DNA of 64,000 bases from Agapetus fuscipes (taxonomy: Eukaryota > Arthropoda > Insecta > Trichoptera > Glossosomatidae), in NCBI GenBank assembly GCA_951799405.1, contig OX637359.1, positions 6,506,201 through 6,570,200 of the forward strand, written 5' to 3'. Position 1 is the stretch's first letter, and each line of letters starts with the position of its first letter. The translations under genes and the position numbers were made by a program. The notes under the pieces are model-generated. The model searched no databases and was not told where the DNA came from. It worked only from the letters and a program-made list of their open reading frames with translations. Below are positions 9,062 through 20,139 of this stretch, piece after piece.

Positions 9062-9922
9062 TAGGGATGGGCAAAATATATCGAGATATTCAAAAGTGCC
9101 GATATTTTTTTGAAAAATATCGATATTTTCTCGATATTTCGTTTTTTTTTTCAAGTATTCAAATCGTACCAAAAACGATATTTCTTTGCAAATGTGATTT
9201 TGCTCCCCTGTTTGTCAGATAAAAGATTTTGAAAATGCTCCTGTTTCTACGCCCCCGTCAACAAGATTTTGTAGACAATTTTTTTGAAATTTTGAGACGT
9301 TACGAGACGACATAGGGGGTGTGTAAGGAAAGCAACTGGTTGGAGTAATAGGAAGAATAGCAAAGAACAAGCGATTGGATCTGAGAATGGCGGTACACAA
9401 TGCCAGATTGATACCGATTTTGATGTACGGACAGTGAATGATAGCGAAGAAGTAAAGTATGTACGGTGGAAATGAAGCATTTGAAAAGCATGACAGGAAA
9501 AACTCTGAAGGATAGAGCTAGGAATAAATGGGTAAAGAAATAATGTAGTTTGAAAGAGGATGTGAAAGTTAAGGTACAAAAGAATGTGATGAGATGGTTT
9601 GGGCATGTGGAAAGAATGAAATAGACTGACAAAGTAAGTATACGAAGGTAGTGTGAAAGAAAAAGAGATAAGAGACGACCGAGAAAAATATGGAGTGATC
9701 AGATTGAAGAGATTGTGAAAGAATGGGATGTACAAATCGAGCGTAAAAGAAGAAAATGCATGAAAAAGGTGATGGCTATGAAATGAAGAAATGGAGGCCG
9801 CTCTGAAGAGACTCTGGGCACCCCTAGCGGAATGGCGACAGAGTTAGTTACCCGCCAGCGACCGATATTTTTTTAGTATCGTGTTATCGTAATATCGATA
9901 TTTTTTCATTTGCCCATCCCTA
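9062..9922. mobile_element. nested hAT-like non-autonomous element (copy B)
   Basis: It has the same TAGGGATGGGC termini and the same flanks as copy A, in reverse orientation. Confidence 0.65.
9300..9790 (+). mobile_element. captured reverse-transcriptase relic (copy B)
   Basis: The plus strand carries RRPRKIWSDQIEEIVKEWD and KRRKCMKKVMAMK with frameshifts and stops elsewhere. It is the same relic as in copy A. Confidence 0.65.
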
Positions 9923-10377
9923 GCTGACACTCCAGCTGCTATCATGCGCAAGCGGCAGATCCCCCCACCCCAAGTCATCTACGCTATTCCACCAATCAGG
10001 ATGGCGGTGACGCCAGCCTTTTGAAACGTGAACTGTCTCCGTAGTACGACTTTTTTCATAATACTCTACGATTGAGTATTCGAGCAAAATGTATGTGAAC
10101 TTGAAAAGCACCTCTAGTAAAAAAGTTTGAACAATTTCAATAGACTTGGAAACAATTCTAGCAATTGGATAATATCCAATTGGCTGGGGTGAAATGACCA
10201 AGAACCGATTGTCGCAATAGACTATCCTATTCTCACAATTGGAAATCCCTCCAATAGGATTTTGGCGGTTCCTACAATCAACCGCATTTCATTCTCAGAA
10301 TAGACCGACAATTCTCACAATAGGATTTTTTTCAATAGGATTATCCAATTGAAAAATTTCTCTCAGTGTGGGCCGTC

Positions 10378-10505
10378 CCAGGATGCGATGAGCAGACAAT
10401 GTCGAGGCTGACGCGGAAGTCCTGGGAGTAAGGAGACCATGGAGGGAAGGGGTACAAACAGAGTCCGGGAGGATTGTGGTGCGGGAGGCCCTGAGCCTTC
10501 AAGGT
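10378..10505 (+). mobile_element. 3' relic of a non-LTR retrotransposon
   Basis: It matches 62335-62470 at most positions over about 125 bp. The frames suggest a GPWRE...ES-type tail typical of the C-terminus of RTE-like reverse transcriptases. Confidence 0.5.
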
Positions 10506-10736
10506 GTGTGAGCTAGAGTAAGTATATGATTAACTTAAAGTTTCCGAACTATTTAAAATAAATCTTTTCAGTAATGTCCTTGCTCACATCAGGTCTTAGT
10601 TGAGGATCCCTGCATTGGGAAACTACGACTTGGAATAATTTCAATAGCTACCAATGAAGTACTTACATATTATACCTGCATGTCTTCTGTCGGCGTGTAG
10701 GGCATACCTGTGGTAACAGGACAGAACAGAACAGTG
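10506..10736. other. gene-free spacer
   Basis: Nothing recognisable is seen. Confidence 0.4.
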
Positions 10737-11216
10737 ACAAAACAGCACATGACAAAACATCCATGCATTGCATCATGATGATAAATATCTCATGACAAAA
10801 CATCACAATTACTTACAATATCAATTGAAAATTCATCGCAATGACAAAACATCAAATGAGAAAACATCAAATGACAAAACATCACATGACAAAACATCGC
10901 ATGACAAAATATCACATGACAAAACATCACATGCATTGCATCACGATGATAGTACATCACATGACAACATTATAATGAAAACATTATAAGGACCACATCC
11001 ATTGAAAATTAATTGCAATTACAAAACATACACAAGACAACATCACAGGACAAAACATGCTATTTTGCCATTGTGATGAATTTTCCTGTAATTTTTTTGT
11101 GATTCTTATCTAATGTCATGTGATGTTTTATCATGCGATAAATTGTCATTGTGATGTAATGTAATGTGATGTTTTGTCATGAGATGTTGTGTCATGTGTT
11201 GTTTTGTCAGTGTGCT
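10737..11216. repeat. palindromic minisatellite with 15-bp CATGACAAAACATCA unit
   Basis: From about 10737 to 11060 a degenerate 15-bp unit (CATGACAAAACATCA) is repeated in direct orientation. From about 11115 to 11216 the same unit appears inverted (TGATGTTTTGTCATG). The two blocks could fold on each other. The units show no unique spacers, so it is not a CRISPR array. Confidence 0.8.
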
Positions 11217-11302
11217 ATTAATGTTTTTTGACAAATCCTTGTGTGCAGATGGTTTTATGAAGTGTGATGTGGTGCAGTCTGTCCTCATATACATACCTAC
11301 AA

Positions 11303-12013
11303 TGTAGCGCCACTGCGTTTCCCCCAGTCAACTACAACAGAACGCCACTGGTCATTGCCCGGCGAAAACAATAGACGGCCCGGAACAAAGGGATCTACGG
11401 CGATCTCTCATTGGCCGACACTAGCTAGGAGCCGACAGTGGACTTATTAACTGTAGTATAAAGATAGGCCGCTGTCGGCTGGGAGGGCAGTACAATCTCA
11501 ACACTCGACGAATACACACGCTCGCCCGCTCGCCCTCGCCTGACGCCAACACTTCGCCTGACGACCGAACACTGCCAGCGCCCTCTCCGCCCTCTCTTCA
11601 ACCGCAAGAAACTCGAGGAACTGCATTGCTGCCTACAATACCTGGCCGCCACAGCTAACTGCTCTCGGGATCGAGACACCTCTCCAAACCCATCCTTTCC
11701 TTCCGAGCTCAACAGACGCAAGTTTCAATCCCATAGTGGACCTTTTCAGGACCACTCTTTCTCTCAAAAGTTTTCGCCTTGCGTCTAGCAGCTCAGCTAA
11801 CCTTTCCCCTCCTCCTTTTTATCATCACACTCCTCCAAACTCTTCCACACTCTCGGACATCCTCCATGAGCCCACGGGAACTATTTGGAAACCGGAGATC
11901 GACACGCCGCGACAGTCTCTGGAAACAAGACTGCCGAACGCCCTTCAAGAAATCACAATAATAATATAAAAAAAGATGTACACAGAATTTTTCCAATAAA
12001 CGAAGTTTCCACA
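11303..12013 (+). mobile_element. possible solo LTR
   Basis: This is a GC-rich block starting TGTAGCG and ending CCACA. It has TATAAAG at 11457-11463, a pyrimidine-rich transcribed-leader-like segment and AATAAA at 11995-12000 near its end, the order expected of LTR U3-R-U5. No target duplication is evident (TACAA versus GTGAT). It could instead be a promoter with a short 5' exon of an unrecognised gene. Confidence 0.35.
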
Positions 12014-12027
12014 GTGATATAATCTAA

Positions 12028-12135
12028 CGGTGTTATTCACACATAGCAAATCCATGGCGGAACCGCCACCCAATGTGAATTTTCCATACAAAAAATGATG
12101 ATCCATGGTTCAGATATGGGTCAAATCCACATCTG
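12028..12135. mobile_element. PIF/Harbinger-like MITE, second copy (3' end damaged)
   Basis: CGGTGTTATTCACAC follows TAA at 12025-12027 and matches the 2467 element in reverse orientation. The far terminus is replaced where SINE3 begins. Confidence 0.55.
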
Positions 12136-12398
12136 TAATCTAAGTTGCAAAGATATTTTACATATTAAATGCATTCCCATAAGCCATAGAGTTTAGTATG
12201 TCAATGCCATATGCAGACATGCATAAGGTCGCGCTTAAACATGCCGCATGTGGACCTACAATATAAAACCCAAATCTCAAATGAACATAAGCACTGCAAC
12301 TCTTGCCGACCTTCCCTGAAAAAGGGGGTGACATTGGCAAAGTGAAACATTTTTTTTACAGCATGGAGTGGTTAGCCTCATACCAACCTATAATGTAC
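12136..12398 (-). repeat. SINE3 copy
   Basis: Nearly full length, with the tail side at the left. It carries a small extra segment near 12186-12212. Confidence 0.7.
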
Positions 12399-12510
12399 TT
12401 TTATCAAAGACCAGCCTTAAAGAAAATGGGTCTTGATTGAGAAATATATCTGACTAGTGATGATCAAGCATGTAGAGGGCTCTTGATTTTATCAATTTAT
12501 CTTTGTATTG

Positions 12511-12722
12511 ATTGTCCGGTCAACAACGCAGATGGTAGAGTGCTTGCATTCCATGCATAAGAGCTCGGGTCCGGACCCCACCGGGGTGTCTTCAACTGAA
12601 GTGGTTGGTGTAAGCCCCGGCCCGCTTACCTGTAACAATAAATAGGTTCGACTCGCTACATGTGACCTCTTTGGGGAGAACGCGGCAAGAAGTTTCACTA
12701 TATGTGTAGCTTAGAAACGTTC
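12511..12722 (+). repeat. SINE2 copy
   Basis: A tRNA-like head opens on the plus strand (A-box region GCAGATGGTAGAGTG, B-box region GGGTCCGGACCCC). The body has an internal deletion compared with 54150. Confidence 0.7.
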
Positions 12723-13304
12723 GTATCACCGTGATGATTTGTACTTTGAGTTCGGTGACAAGGAAAATAAATCTGGTACTTTTGCCATACAACTGGCTTA
12801 GGTTCTTTAATGGGACGGTATCAACTGTTGATCTCTTTGATCAGCTTGAAAAATAAATACTTGAGCACTCTGTCGAGTAGGAATGACAAATCAAAACTCT
12901 CCCACCATGTGGGATATCAACCACCCACTAGATAAGACACGCCCCCAACCAATCACAGGGAGAGAAAGTCGCTGAGCTAGAGAAAGTACTTAAATTGAAT
13001 CTCGATCGCGTTAACAGCAGCTTATGCCGGTATTTCAAGCAAGTGCACCGTGTCCTCGCGCTCGATTGCGTTAATTTAAAGTTAGCGGGTAAATGCTAAT
13101 TTTTTTCAGTTTTTTGAAATGTAGAAAAGTGATGTAAAATTGAAAAAAGTTAATAACGATAAAAAATAACTTATTATTCCTCGCTTCATTATTTAGTAAA
13201 ATAATTTTACTGAACGTAATCAGAACAAAAATTGAATGAGTCGTATGTCAACAAAGGCGACAATTTAGGTTTTTTTTTAATGAAATAAAATATACAGAAA
13301 TAAA
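12723..13304. other. gene-free stretch
   Basis: AT-rich, with no coding region, repeat family or RNA gene that I can recognise. Confidence 0.4.
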
Positions 13305-13606
13305 CAACTAAGCTACACATTAAGTGGAACACCTTGTTGCGAGTGAACCTATTTATTTTTTCCGGTAAGGGATGTTGCCTTACGCCAACCACTTCAGTTG
13401 AAGTGGGGGTTTCCCAGCTCCCGAGGGGGCTGGTACTTATTTCTTGTGAAGGCTAGGGTAAGCCTCTTTGGTATTTTATTTCAGGTTTGAAATAGTAAAC
13501 ACCGAAACGGTAAATAAATCATTTCTGAGACCCTCGATGGAGCTCGAACCTGAACTCTCATGCGTGGAGTGCAAGCACTCTACCAACTAAGCTGTCGACC
13601 GGACTT
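13305..13606 (-). repeat. SINE2 copy, nearly full length
   Basis: The minus-strand head at about 13530-13606 carries A-box and B-box-like sequence and the body ends CTAAGCTACAC at the left. Confidence 0.75.
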
Positions 13607-13959
13607 AATTTTGAAAAAGAGTAGATTTCCGTCATTGATTCTTTAACTATTCAAATATAACACGCTTGCATTTTTAAAATAAGTGTTGCATAAAAAAACA
13701 GGAGTAGTGCACCGTTTTCTTCTTCATTCAACTGAGCACCATCATGAGAAAGCCTGCAAAACTGCGATATCCTACTTAAAATTTCCCGCTCTTTCTAATG
13801 CGCTAACTCCCATAGCTCTACGATGATTTTTTAGTTGTTTATGCCCAAGCGAACAACTGCGTTTTCGAAGTATGGTTTTGGTGTAAACGACAAGATTTTG
13901 GCATTTTTTGTCCTAAAAGCGTTGTGAAATAAAAAAAATTGTACAACCACATTAATAGG

Positions 13960-14088
13960 AATGTCAATAAATGCTTTTATTTTTTTAATTGTAGAGCTGT
14001 TTTAATTTTAACCATATGATAAAAATTAAAAAAGTTATGCCATTTTTCTGCAATCTCAAACTTTAAACTGCTCTCTTAAACAATTTAC
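13960..14088. repeat. dispersed repeat, partner of 48350-48480
   Basis: This 125-bp AT-rich segment (centred on AATGCTTTTATTTTTTTAATT) is matched in inverted orientation at 48350-48480, including GCAATCTCAAACTTTAAACTGCTCTC. The class is unknown. Confidence 0.6.
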
Positions 14089-14184
14089 TTTATTAAAGAT
14101 TTTAAATTATGATTACGGTCCTTAGACATTTTTAAGAATGAAAAAAACGGATTTTACTGACCGTGCAAAAGAGAAGAACGATTT

Positions 14185-14226
14185 TCTCTACGTTTCGTCG
14201 GAGTCATATCCGACGTCTTCAGGAGA
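14185..14226 (-). ncRNA. hammerhead-ribozyme-like core, copy 2
   Basis: On the minus strand CTGAAGA (14222-14216) is followed by C, stem GTCGGA, loop TATGAC, stem TCCGAC and GAAAC. Then GTA could be a cleavage-type NUH triplet. TCTC directly upstream pairs with GAGA directly downstream as stem I. Stem II is a perfect 6 bp. Confidence 0.4.
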
Positions 14227-14239
14227 CGTGTGTCCTCTA

Positions 14240-15189
14240 TGAGGAGGAACCACGAACTGTTGAATTATTGTTGTTTGATCGAGGCCGAAGGTTGTAGGTA
14301 TTTTTATTTTTATTAACCTTCGGAGATACATCCATAGATGTCGCTATAGCCCCAGTTGTACAGAAGGACAATATTATGTCTTCTTGTGAAATCGTCCGAT
14401 TTCACAAGAAGACATAATATAAAGTAAAAGTAAAGTCTATAGTGTGTTCCAGGGGCTGCACAAATTGATCGAAATAAAAGATAAATGAAAGAAATCTTTT
14501 ATTTTGGTCGATGCCTGTACACAAATGATCTCGAGAGCACCTTGCTGATAAACGACAATTACTACTGTTCATATGAAATTTTACTTTGTCGATTTTGCCA
14601 ACCTTACTTTACTTTTATTATTTAAATGTATAATATTTTTTTGTCCCTGTCTTTCCATGCCTGACACAGGTTTTTCCTAGATCAGGCATGGATGTAGATT
14701 TTTTCTACAAAAATGTAAAATATGTAAAAAGTACTACCTATGTTAAATATGTAAGAGTCGGCTAAGTGTCCCATTTCCGTTGCACTACTGTTATGAATCC
14801 CGAAAACCCCTCATGTTTTAAAGGGTACATAATTACAAATAAAGAAAATATTATAAAATATCAGCGACAGCTTTAGCAAGCTCCAGTTGCTGTATGTGTG
14901 AACATTCTTGGAAAAGACACACTAGAGTAGTTCCAAAAATTAAATACTTATTTTTGTGGTGATTTGAAACAGGTACTTACTTACAGTCTTCCAATGCATT
15001 ATACTTTCTAATCCATGCATGTCAAAACACAGTTTCAATCCGGCCTTTTCAATTGTTCGATTGGATTCAATTTCTAAAATAGATGGCGTTTCCATTTTAA
15101 AAATGATTTTCATTTGATGGAAACTTTTGGCCTTCGGTCTTTTACAGCCTCCATTATTGTACAAAATTTGGAGAGAGCTGCTTTCGAAT
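14240..15189. other. gene-free stretch with a weak inverted repeat
   Basis: AAAGTAAAAGTAAAG near 14418 is partly mirrored near 14605-14620, a possible decayed MITE. A 29-bp inverted pair around TTCTTGTGAAATCG sits at 14380-14417. No gene is seen. Confidence 0.4.
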
Positions 15190-15304
15190 TACGCTTCAAG
15201 AGTCCTCTGCAAGCTTGATTCCTGCTATAGAAAGCACCAATTCTCAAGAAAGACCCATTTGCTCTTAGGCTGAATGGATATTTTGTTGACAGGTCTTTTT
15301 TTTA
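15190..15304 (-). repeat. SINE1 body fragment
   Basis: It retains the AGCTTG...GCTATAGAAAGC and CAAGAAAGACCCATTTGC blocks of SINE1 without the tRNA-like head. Confidence 0.55.
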
Positions 15305-16380
15305 AAGCAAATGAAACAATAGGCTGCAGGCCGTGTGAGCCAAAACACCTATTCAATTCTGTTCTGTGCTTTCCTTCTCTAATCTAAGAATCTCAAAATT
15401 CAATTCCCCACTATCCAGTCCAGCCATATTGCATTGGTTCTGTCCACTGCCCTGCATCCTTCAGGTTCTGTCATCACAACTATTGTCTCCATGCTTCAAT
15501 AGACCATTCTCTCTATTTGCTCCTGCCAATGTAGTCTGCTGACTTTTCTTGACTGGACCACACCAATGTCTTGATATTTTAATAGAGCTCACAAAGTTCA
15601 AAGTTGTATCGGAGGTAAATGTGTATCAGATGTCAGTGTCCATATATTTCCCAATGCTGCTGTAAAATAAAAAACTCAGTTTATCTAGAATCCAAATTTG
15701 TATTTATTTTGACATCCAAACGAGGGACATTTTTAAGGTGTGGACTCCATTGATTCAGTAGTTGATAAAATGAAACCAGTGTTGTAAGTTTTAAAATTGT
15801 TTTTATATCAACACTTAATTCTTTACAGCTTCTCATCCTACAACTAAAAAGAAATATTAAAGGTGGCCTATAATAATAATAATAATAGTATTGAAAGGTG
15901 AAAGTGAATCACACCACAAATCAAGTGTTCACTATATTAGTAGGGATGCAGCGGCCGCCCCGAGTAAGGAGGGCGGTCGGCAAAGCCACACACACGAGCA
16001 GCAACAAGGAGAACGTTAACTTATGCTGTAAGTGACCGGGCGAACTGACTGCCTTACCCCGGTAGAAAAGTAAAGCCTGATGAGCGCCGTATGTACATGT
16101 GCTGACCGTAGGTGAGATAGTGAACAGTGTATTAGACTCTGAACAACCACTAAAGTGGACACCAAGTTGTAGTTTAGATAGACGGGAATTTCCAACACAT
16201 TAATAAATATATAATATATTTGTCCCTAAGTAATTATAAACCTATATGTTCTCAATAATAATTACAGCTACTATATATGTATAGTATAGCTACTCCTAGA
16301 GTGTACACTACTGACTATGAACTATGAACTGTTGTATTATTTGATCAAGCCGACGCGACGAGAACCCGCGACCCACAATT
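15305..16380. other. gene-free stretch
   Basis: The segment 15305-15580, on the minus strand, may derive from a reverse-transcriptase tail, but too few motifs remain to claim it. The remainder is AT-rich with a GC-rich patch near 15945-16060. Confidence 0.35.
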
Positions 16381-16599
16381 TGTGAACACTAATGTAATGA
16401 ATAGGAAATATTTATTATTATTATAGCTATCCATGAAACGGTATAAAAGCAAGTTCCCCTCTCCTCCCTTGTTCTTGTCCTTGCCTCGACTCTGTCTTAT
16501 TTAATATTGAAAATACAATTTGAAATCCCGATCCCCTCCCCCGCCCGGGGCCCAGCCAGGGTCCCTAGGGGCCCCGCAGCAGACGAACATATTGTCACA
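16381..16599 (+). mobile_element. possible short solo LTR
   Basis: It starts TGTGAACACT and ends TTGTCACA, an inverted TGTGA/TCACA pair. TATAAAAG lies at 16442-16449, followed by a pyrimidine-rich leader. No target duplication is visible. Alternatively this is a cryptic promoter region. Confidence 0.3.
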
Positions 16600-17689
16600 A
16601 GGAGATGACTTACTTTAGAAACCTTCCTCGTCCCGCACTCTCATCAAACAAAACAAAACATTCTATATTATTATTCTCTCTATATTAATTTTAGATTAAT
16701 ATTAAATATTTTTACTGTCCCTTAAATGTGTTTTGTAAAAAAAAAAGATTACATCAGCTGATGTAAAAATACTTTTTGTAAAACTGATAATTAATATAAA
16801 TATTACCTAGATAATAGAATCATATATAATAACATATTACAAACAATAGAGAATGAATAGATATAATGTGAGCCTCCTGAAACAGGGCAAAGGCTGAGAC
16901 TGCGGCATTGTGCTGTCGAGCAGGTATTCAGGACATCAGTATGTCACTACTCCAGTACATCAGTACGTCAGTACGTCAGTACTCCAGCGCTTCAACAACG
17001 CACACATCCAGTCTGGAATATTCACTTAAGATCCCTTCACAAGTTCCATCATGCATAGTCATTATAATATAAATATCAGAATTTTCTAAACAATTTCTTT
17101 GTAATTTCATATACACGCACATATTTAGCATAAAGTAGTGTTAAAAATTTTACAAAAAAATTAATAAATACATTTTTGTAAAGATGATTTAATAGTTTAT
17201 AGACCCGGTCTCGCTCAGGTCTAACCTTATATGACGCTCACTAAAGAAGCCGCAGCAAGCGGCTCCGCAAAATACAAAATAGCCAAATTAACGTTCGCTA
17301 AACGAACGGACCTCAAAGCTCCCATAATGATTCAGATAATGGATATATATATATTGTTTATTTTTCTGACATCTGTAATAATATTGTAACATGCGTAACT
17401 TTAGCTAACAATAAAAATGAAGGATCAAATCTGGAGGCTGGGCGACCTCGCAGCCGAATCAACAGAACAAAACGTGCATCGGCAAGTTGCGAGGGCGACG
17501 AGCCACCAGCCAACTCTCTCAGTCATGCCACTCCCAGCACGCACACGCACACACATACACACATACACACACGCACACACAAGTAATCATTGCTTCTAGA
17601 TGAGTCCATAGCGGGGTCCACACGTAGCACACTTCCACATCCGCCCGTGCACACATTCACACGTCTCGCTGAACATAAGCTGGTGGTGC
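16600..17689 (-). other. 3' untranslated region and downstream flank of the ATPase gene
   Basis: On the minus strand the first clear AATAAA after the stop codon is at 17362-17357, which would give a 3' UTR of about 330 bases. Another is near 16409. No other gene is seen. Confidence 0.4.
17540..17584. repeat. (CA)n-rich microsatellite
   Basis: Alternating CACACA/CACGCA/CATACA units lie within the presumed 3' UTR. Confidence 0.85.
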
Positions 17690-17810
17690 TTAGTAGTAGG
17701 TCTCCTGCTCCAGCCAGCCTCCTGGGTTGCGGCGCAGGTAGAAGCGCCGCGTCTCATCGTAGATGAAGATGGACAGCATGAAGGGCAGGGCGGGCAGCCA
17801 CCACACAAAC
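17690..17810 (-). CDS. Atpalpha: Na+/K+-ATPase alpha, last coding exon (TM10 and C-terminus)
   Basis: The acceptor is CTCCAG at 17816-17811. The first base completes a Lys codon begun in the previous exon, and 39 residues follow to a TAA at 17692-17690. It encodes [19 protein letters not shown] (TM10), the [12 protein letters not shown] segment and the invariant C-terminal ETYY. The terminal Tyr pair is known to dock near the third sodium site and to affect sodium affinity. It is the expected end of the protein, with no extension. Confidence 0.97.
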
Positions 17811-17942
17811 CTGGAGACAACACAGAGGGAACATTACTTCACCAATTACATGTCAACTTTCCTTATAGTTATTTTTTTTACTAGCAACATCCTCCAATGC
17901 CTGAAACATTAAAAATACGACCAGCGTGTCCTGCTTGTGATG

Positions 17943-18197
17943 ACTAATCTAATCTAATCTAAGCTGCAAAGATATATATCATTTAAGATTTATATTAAAT
18001 GCATTCCCACAAGCAGACATGTATAATTTCGTGCTAACACATGCCGCATGTGGACCTTCAATATAAAAACCCAATCTCAAATGAACATAAGCCCTGCAAC
18101 TCTTGCCGTCCTTCCCTGAAACAGGGGTAACATTGGCAAAGTGAACCATTTTTTACAGTATAGGTGGTCAGCCGCATACCAACCTATAAGTCAAGGA
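17943..18197 (-). repeat. SINE3 copy, full length
   Basis: Tail units ATCTA x3 are at the left. The head end GTTCCTTGACTTATAGG-like is at the right. Intronic. Confidence 0.75.
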
Positions 18198-18270
18198 ACT
18201 TATGGTGCAGAAACAATAACTCTCACTAAATTGACTGTCAGCAAGCCCCATGCCGTGCAACAAAACCTGT
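18198..18270 (+). mobile_element. reverse-transcriptase relic fragment
   Basis: The plus strand reads TYGAETITLTKLTVSK, the C-terminal TYGAETW-type motif of RTE/jockey-like elements. It sits directly beside SINE3. Confidence 0.5.
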
Positions 18271-18599
18271 GTTTCAAATACGACTGTCAGGTCAAATTTA
18301 AGCTGGAGTTGCGCAAACCCATCCTCATCCCTGTTCCGTTTATATACTTTCATCCAGGGAAGCATACCACAGAACGCTCATGCAATGCTATAATTTTTAA
18401 AACAGCAGAAGGCCTTCCCGATGGTTGTGACCCGACCCAGCAGTGATTCTAGATCTTCCTGTTTGTCCACTAGAGAAAACTAGGCAAAATCTGAAGTAAC
18501 TGACTCGATGCAACTTTAAACTGGAGTGACAGTTGTTTGACAAATTATAATTAACTTTAAAGATTTATTACAATTTATGTTATGGGAGAATTCACATTT

Positions 18600-18643
18600 T
18601 TCTTGATGTTTCGCTGGCGACTTAACGAACGTCTTCAGGAAGT
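18600..18643 (-). ncRNA. hammerhead-ribozyme-like core, degraded copy
   Basis: On the minus strand CTGAAGA (18638-18632), C, then GTTCGT and GCCAGC around a 6-base loop, then GAAAC and ATC. Five of six stem II positions can pair if G-U pairs are allowed. Confidence 0.25.
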
Positions 18644-18734
18644 ACCTTTTCCACAATGCCAAGACAATTTCAATATTTTTCCCAATGAAGAGAGGGAAGA
18701 GAGGGAAAGGGTATGTAACAGTGTTGTGACTAAC

Positions 18735-18967
18735 TTGAGAGGGAACATCCTCAGTCCCTTGTCCATGCCCGGAGTGTAGGACAGGAAGGCAGCGAGGGCG
18801 GTCTCGAATATCAGCCCAAAGTTGAGCGCCCAATTCCTCATGCCCTGGTGGAGCAGGGAGTTGCGCCGGGTCTTGCAGATGATGAGATCAGCCCACTGCA
18901 CCACCACGATGGACACGAAAAAGGCCGTGTGGCAGGTGAACTCCAGGGTCTTGCGGTCGCGGTAAGT
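18735..18967 (-). CDS. Atpalpha: Na+/K+-ATPase alpha, exon encoding TM8 and TM9
   Basis: The acceptor CTGCAG (18973-18968) and donor GTTAGT (18734-18729) bracket 77 codons plus two bases. It begins [10 protein letters not shown] and holds TM8 ([20 protein letters not shown]), the basic KTRRNS linker, TM9 ([20 protein letters not shown]) and the extracellular [13 protein letters not shown] approach to TM10. The AA left at the end joins G of the last exon to give Lys. Confidence 0.97.
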
Positions 18968-19028
18968 CTGCAGACAAACAAGCAATGTGGTGATCCACTC
19001 CAGAATATGACTTATGAATAGCTTAATT

Positions 19029-19277
19029 GAAGACTACAGGGTAAAAACAAGGAGAGAAAATAATCTACTAATGCGATCTAGTGGCATCTGCGTGTATCTA
19101 AAGCTCAGCAAAATTTGTAATACAACAACATTCGCTATTACAGTTTATGGCGGTATTTCCGGTTTTTTGTGACAGGTAATAACCATGAGAAATATACCTA
19201 GACGTTCAAATGTATAATTTTAATTTTACTCAAAATGTTCTTCAACTGATATTCCTTGTTCTTCCCCTGTAGTCTTC
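19029..19277. mobile_element. MITE with GAAGACTACAGGG termini
   Basis: Inverted ends GAAGACTACAGGG are flanked by AATT on both sides (19025-19028 and 19278-19281). This may be a 4-bp duplication or part of the palindromic end. The 249-bp interior matches part of the element at 47420-47927. Confidence 0.7.
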
Positions 19278-19555
19278 AATTGGTTATACTTAATCTGTTC
19301 AACCTATGAAACTGTAGCGATATGTATATAATGGAAGGTTTATCGAGACACCTGCAATACTTGAAACATCTCCTGGCATACTTCTCTCCTCTTTTCTGGT
19401 CATTCACTTTCATACTCATACTTGTGCACTTACGTTTCTTCCGACAATCCTCCAACAGTGGTCCATTCACTGAGTCAATTTTAAAGCTCCCAACAATAAA
19501 ATTATTTGACGGCATTTGTCATTTTATGCACAAAATAAAGGTTACAGCACATGCA

Positions 19556-19878
19556 TTTTTTTTAAAGAAATCCTGTGCTGGAGACTCCCTAGATTTCAGT
19601 CTCTAGGGGTCTATGAAACTTGTTGTAGTGCCGCAGAGGTGTTTACAAGCTTGGTCGTCGCTACAAAATGCCAATACTCAGGCAAGTTCCAGCTACTGTA
19701 AGGCTGGATGGACCTTTTAGTGACCAGTTTTTGGTAAAGGTTTTATGAATTTTTCAACCCAACAAAGAGCATATTTGAAAATATAAATGGTATTTTTTTT
19801 GTGCTCCACCGGGATTCGAACCCACAACCTTCCATTCACGAGTCCGAAGTGTTACCACTGGACTACGGACTGGTCCAA
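19556..19878 (-). repeat. SINE1 copy, nearly full length
   Basis: The head (CCAGTCCGTAGTCCAGTGG) is at the right end with a good B box near 19815, and the body ends at the CCTGTGCTGGAGACTCC block. Intronic. Confidence 0.75.
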
Positions 19879-20139
19879 CCATCTTAATACGAGTCTTAAT
19901 ACGAGTCTTCCAACTTCCCTGGATTCTTCGCTTCTGAGTTCATAGATATTTACAAAAAAGCTTCACAATTAAATGTAAACAGGATATATCCTAAGTTTTA
20001 AGATATTTATGTGGCAAATTAAAAAGGTGTCATGCTTAGATGATGGCTTATTTGAAGTCACAGGAACTTGCACAGTCTATAACTTCTACTAAATCTAACA
20101 TTAGACATAGGTGATTACTTCAATAATATTGTGTCTTAC

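Larger units (their letters stand above)
8462..10370 (-). mobile_element. composite element, copy B (reverse orientation, truncated by the gap)
   Basis: It is a reverse complement of copy A from about 7718 back to 5585, with scattered substitutions. The 257-bp segment 7184-7440 of copy A is absent, and the sequence near 10012-10030 carries a short insertion relative to copy A. It ends TCTCAGTGTG at 10370. The divergence argues against a simple mirror duplication of one read. Confidence 0.75.

Noticed and set aside
10737..11216. CRISPR-like array
   Set aside because: Repeats are contiguous, degenerate and inverted halfway, with no unique spacers, in a eukaryotic genome.
16381..16599. Promoter of a host gene reading right from TATAAAAG
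   Set aside because: No coding sequence follows on the plus strand; kept only as a low-confidence LTR.
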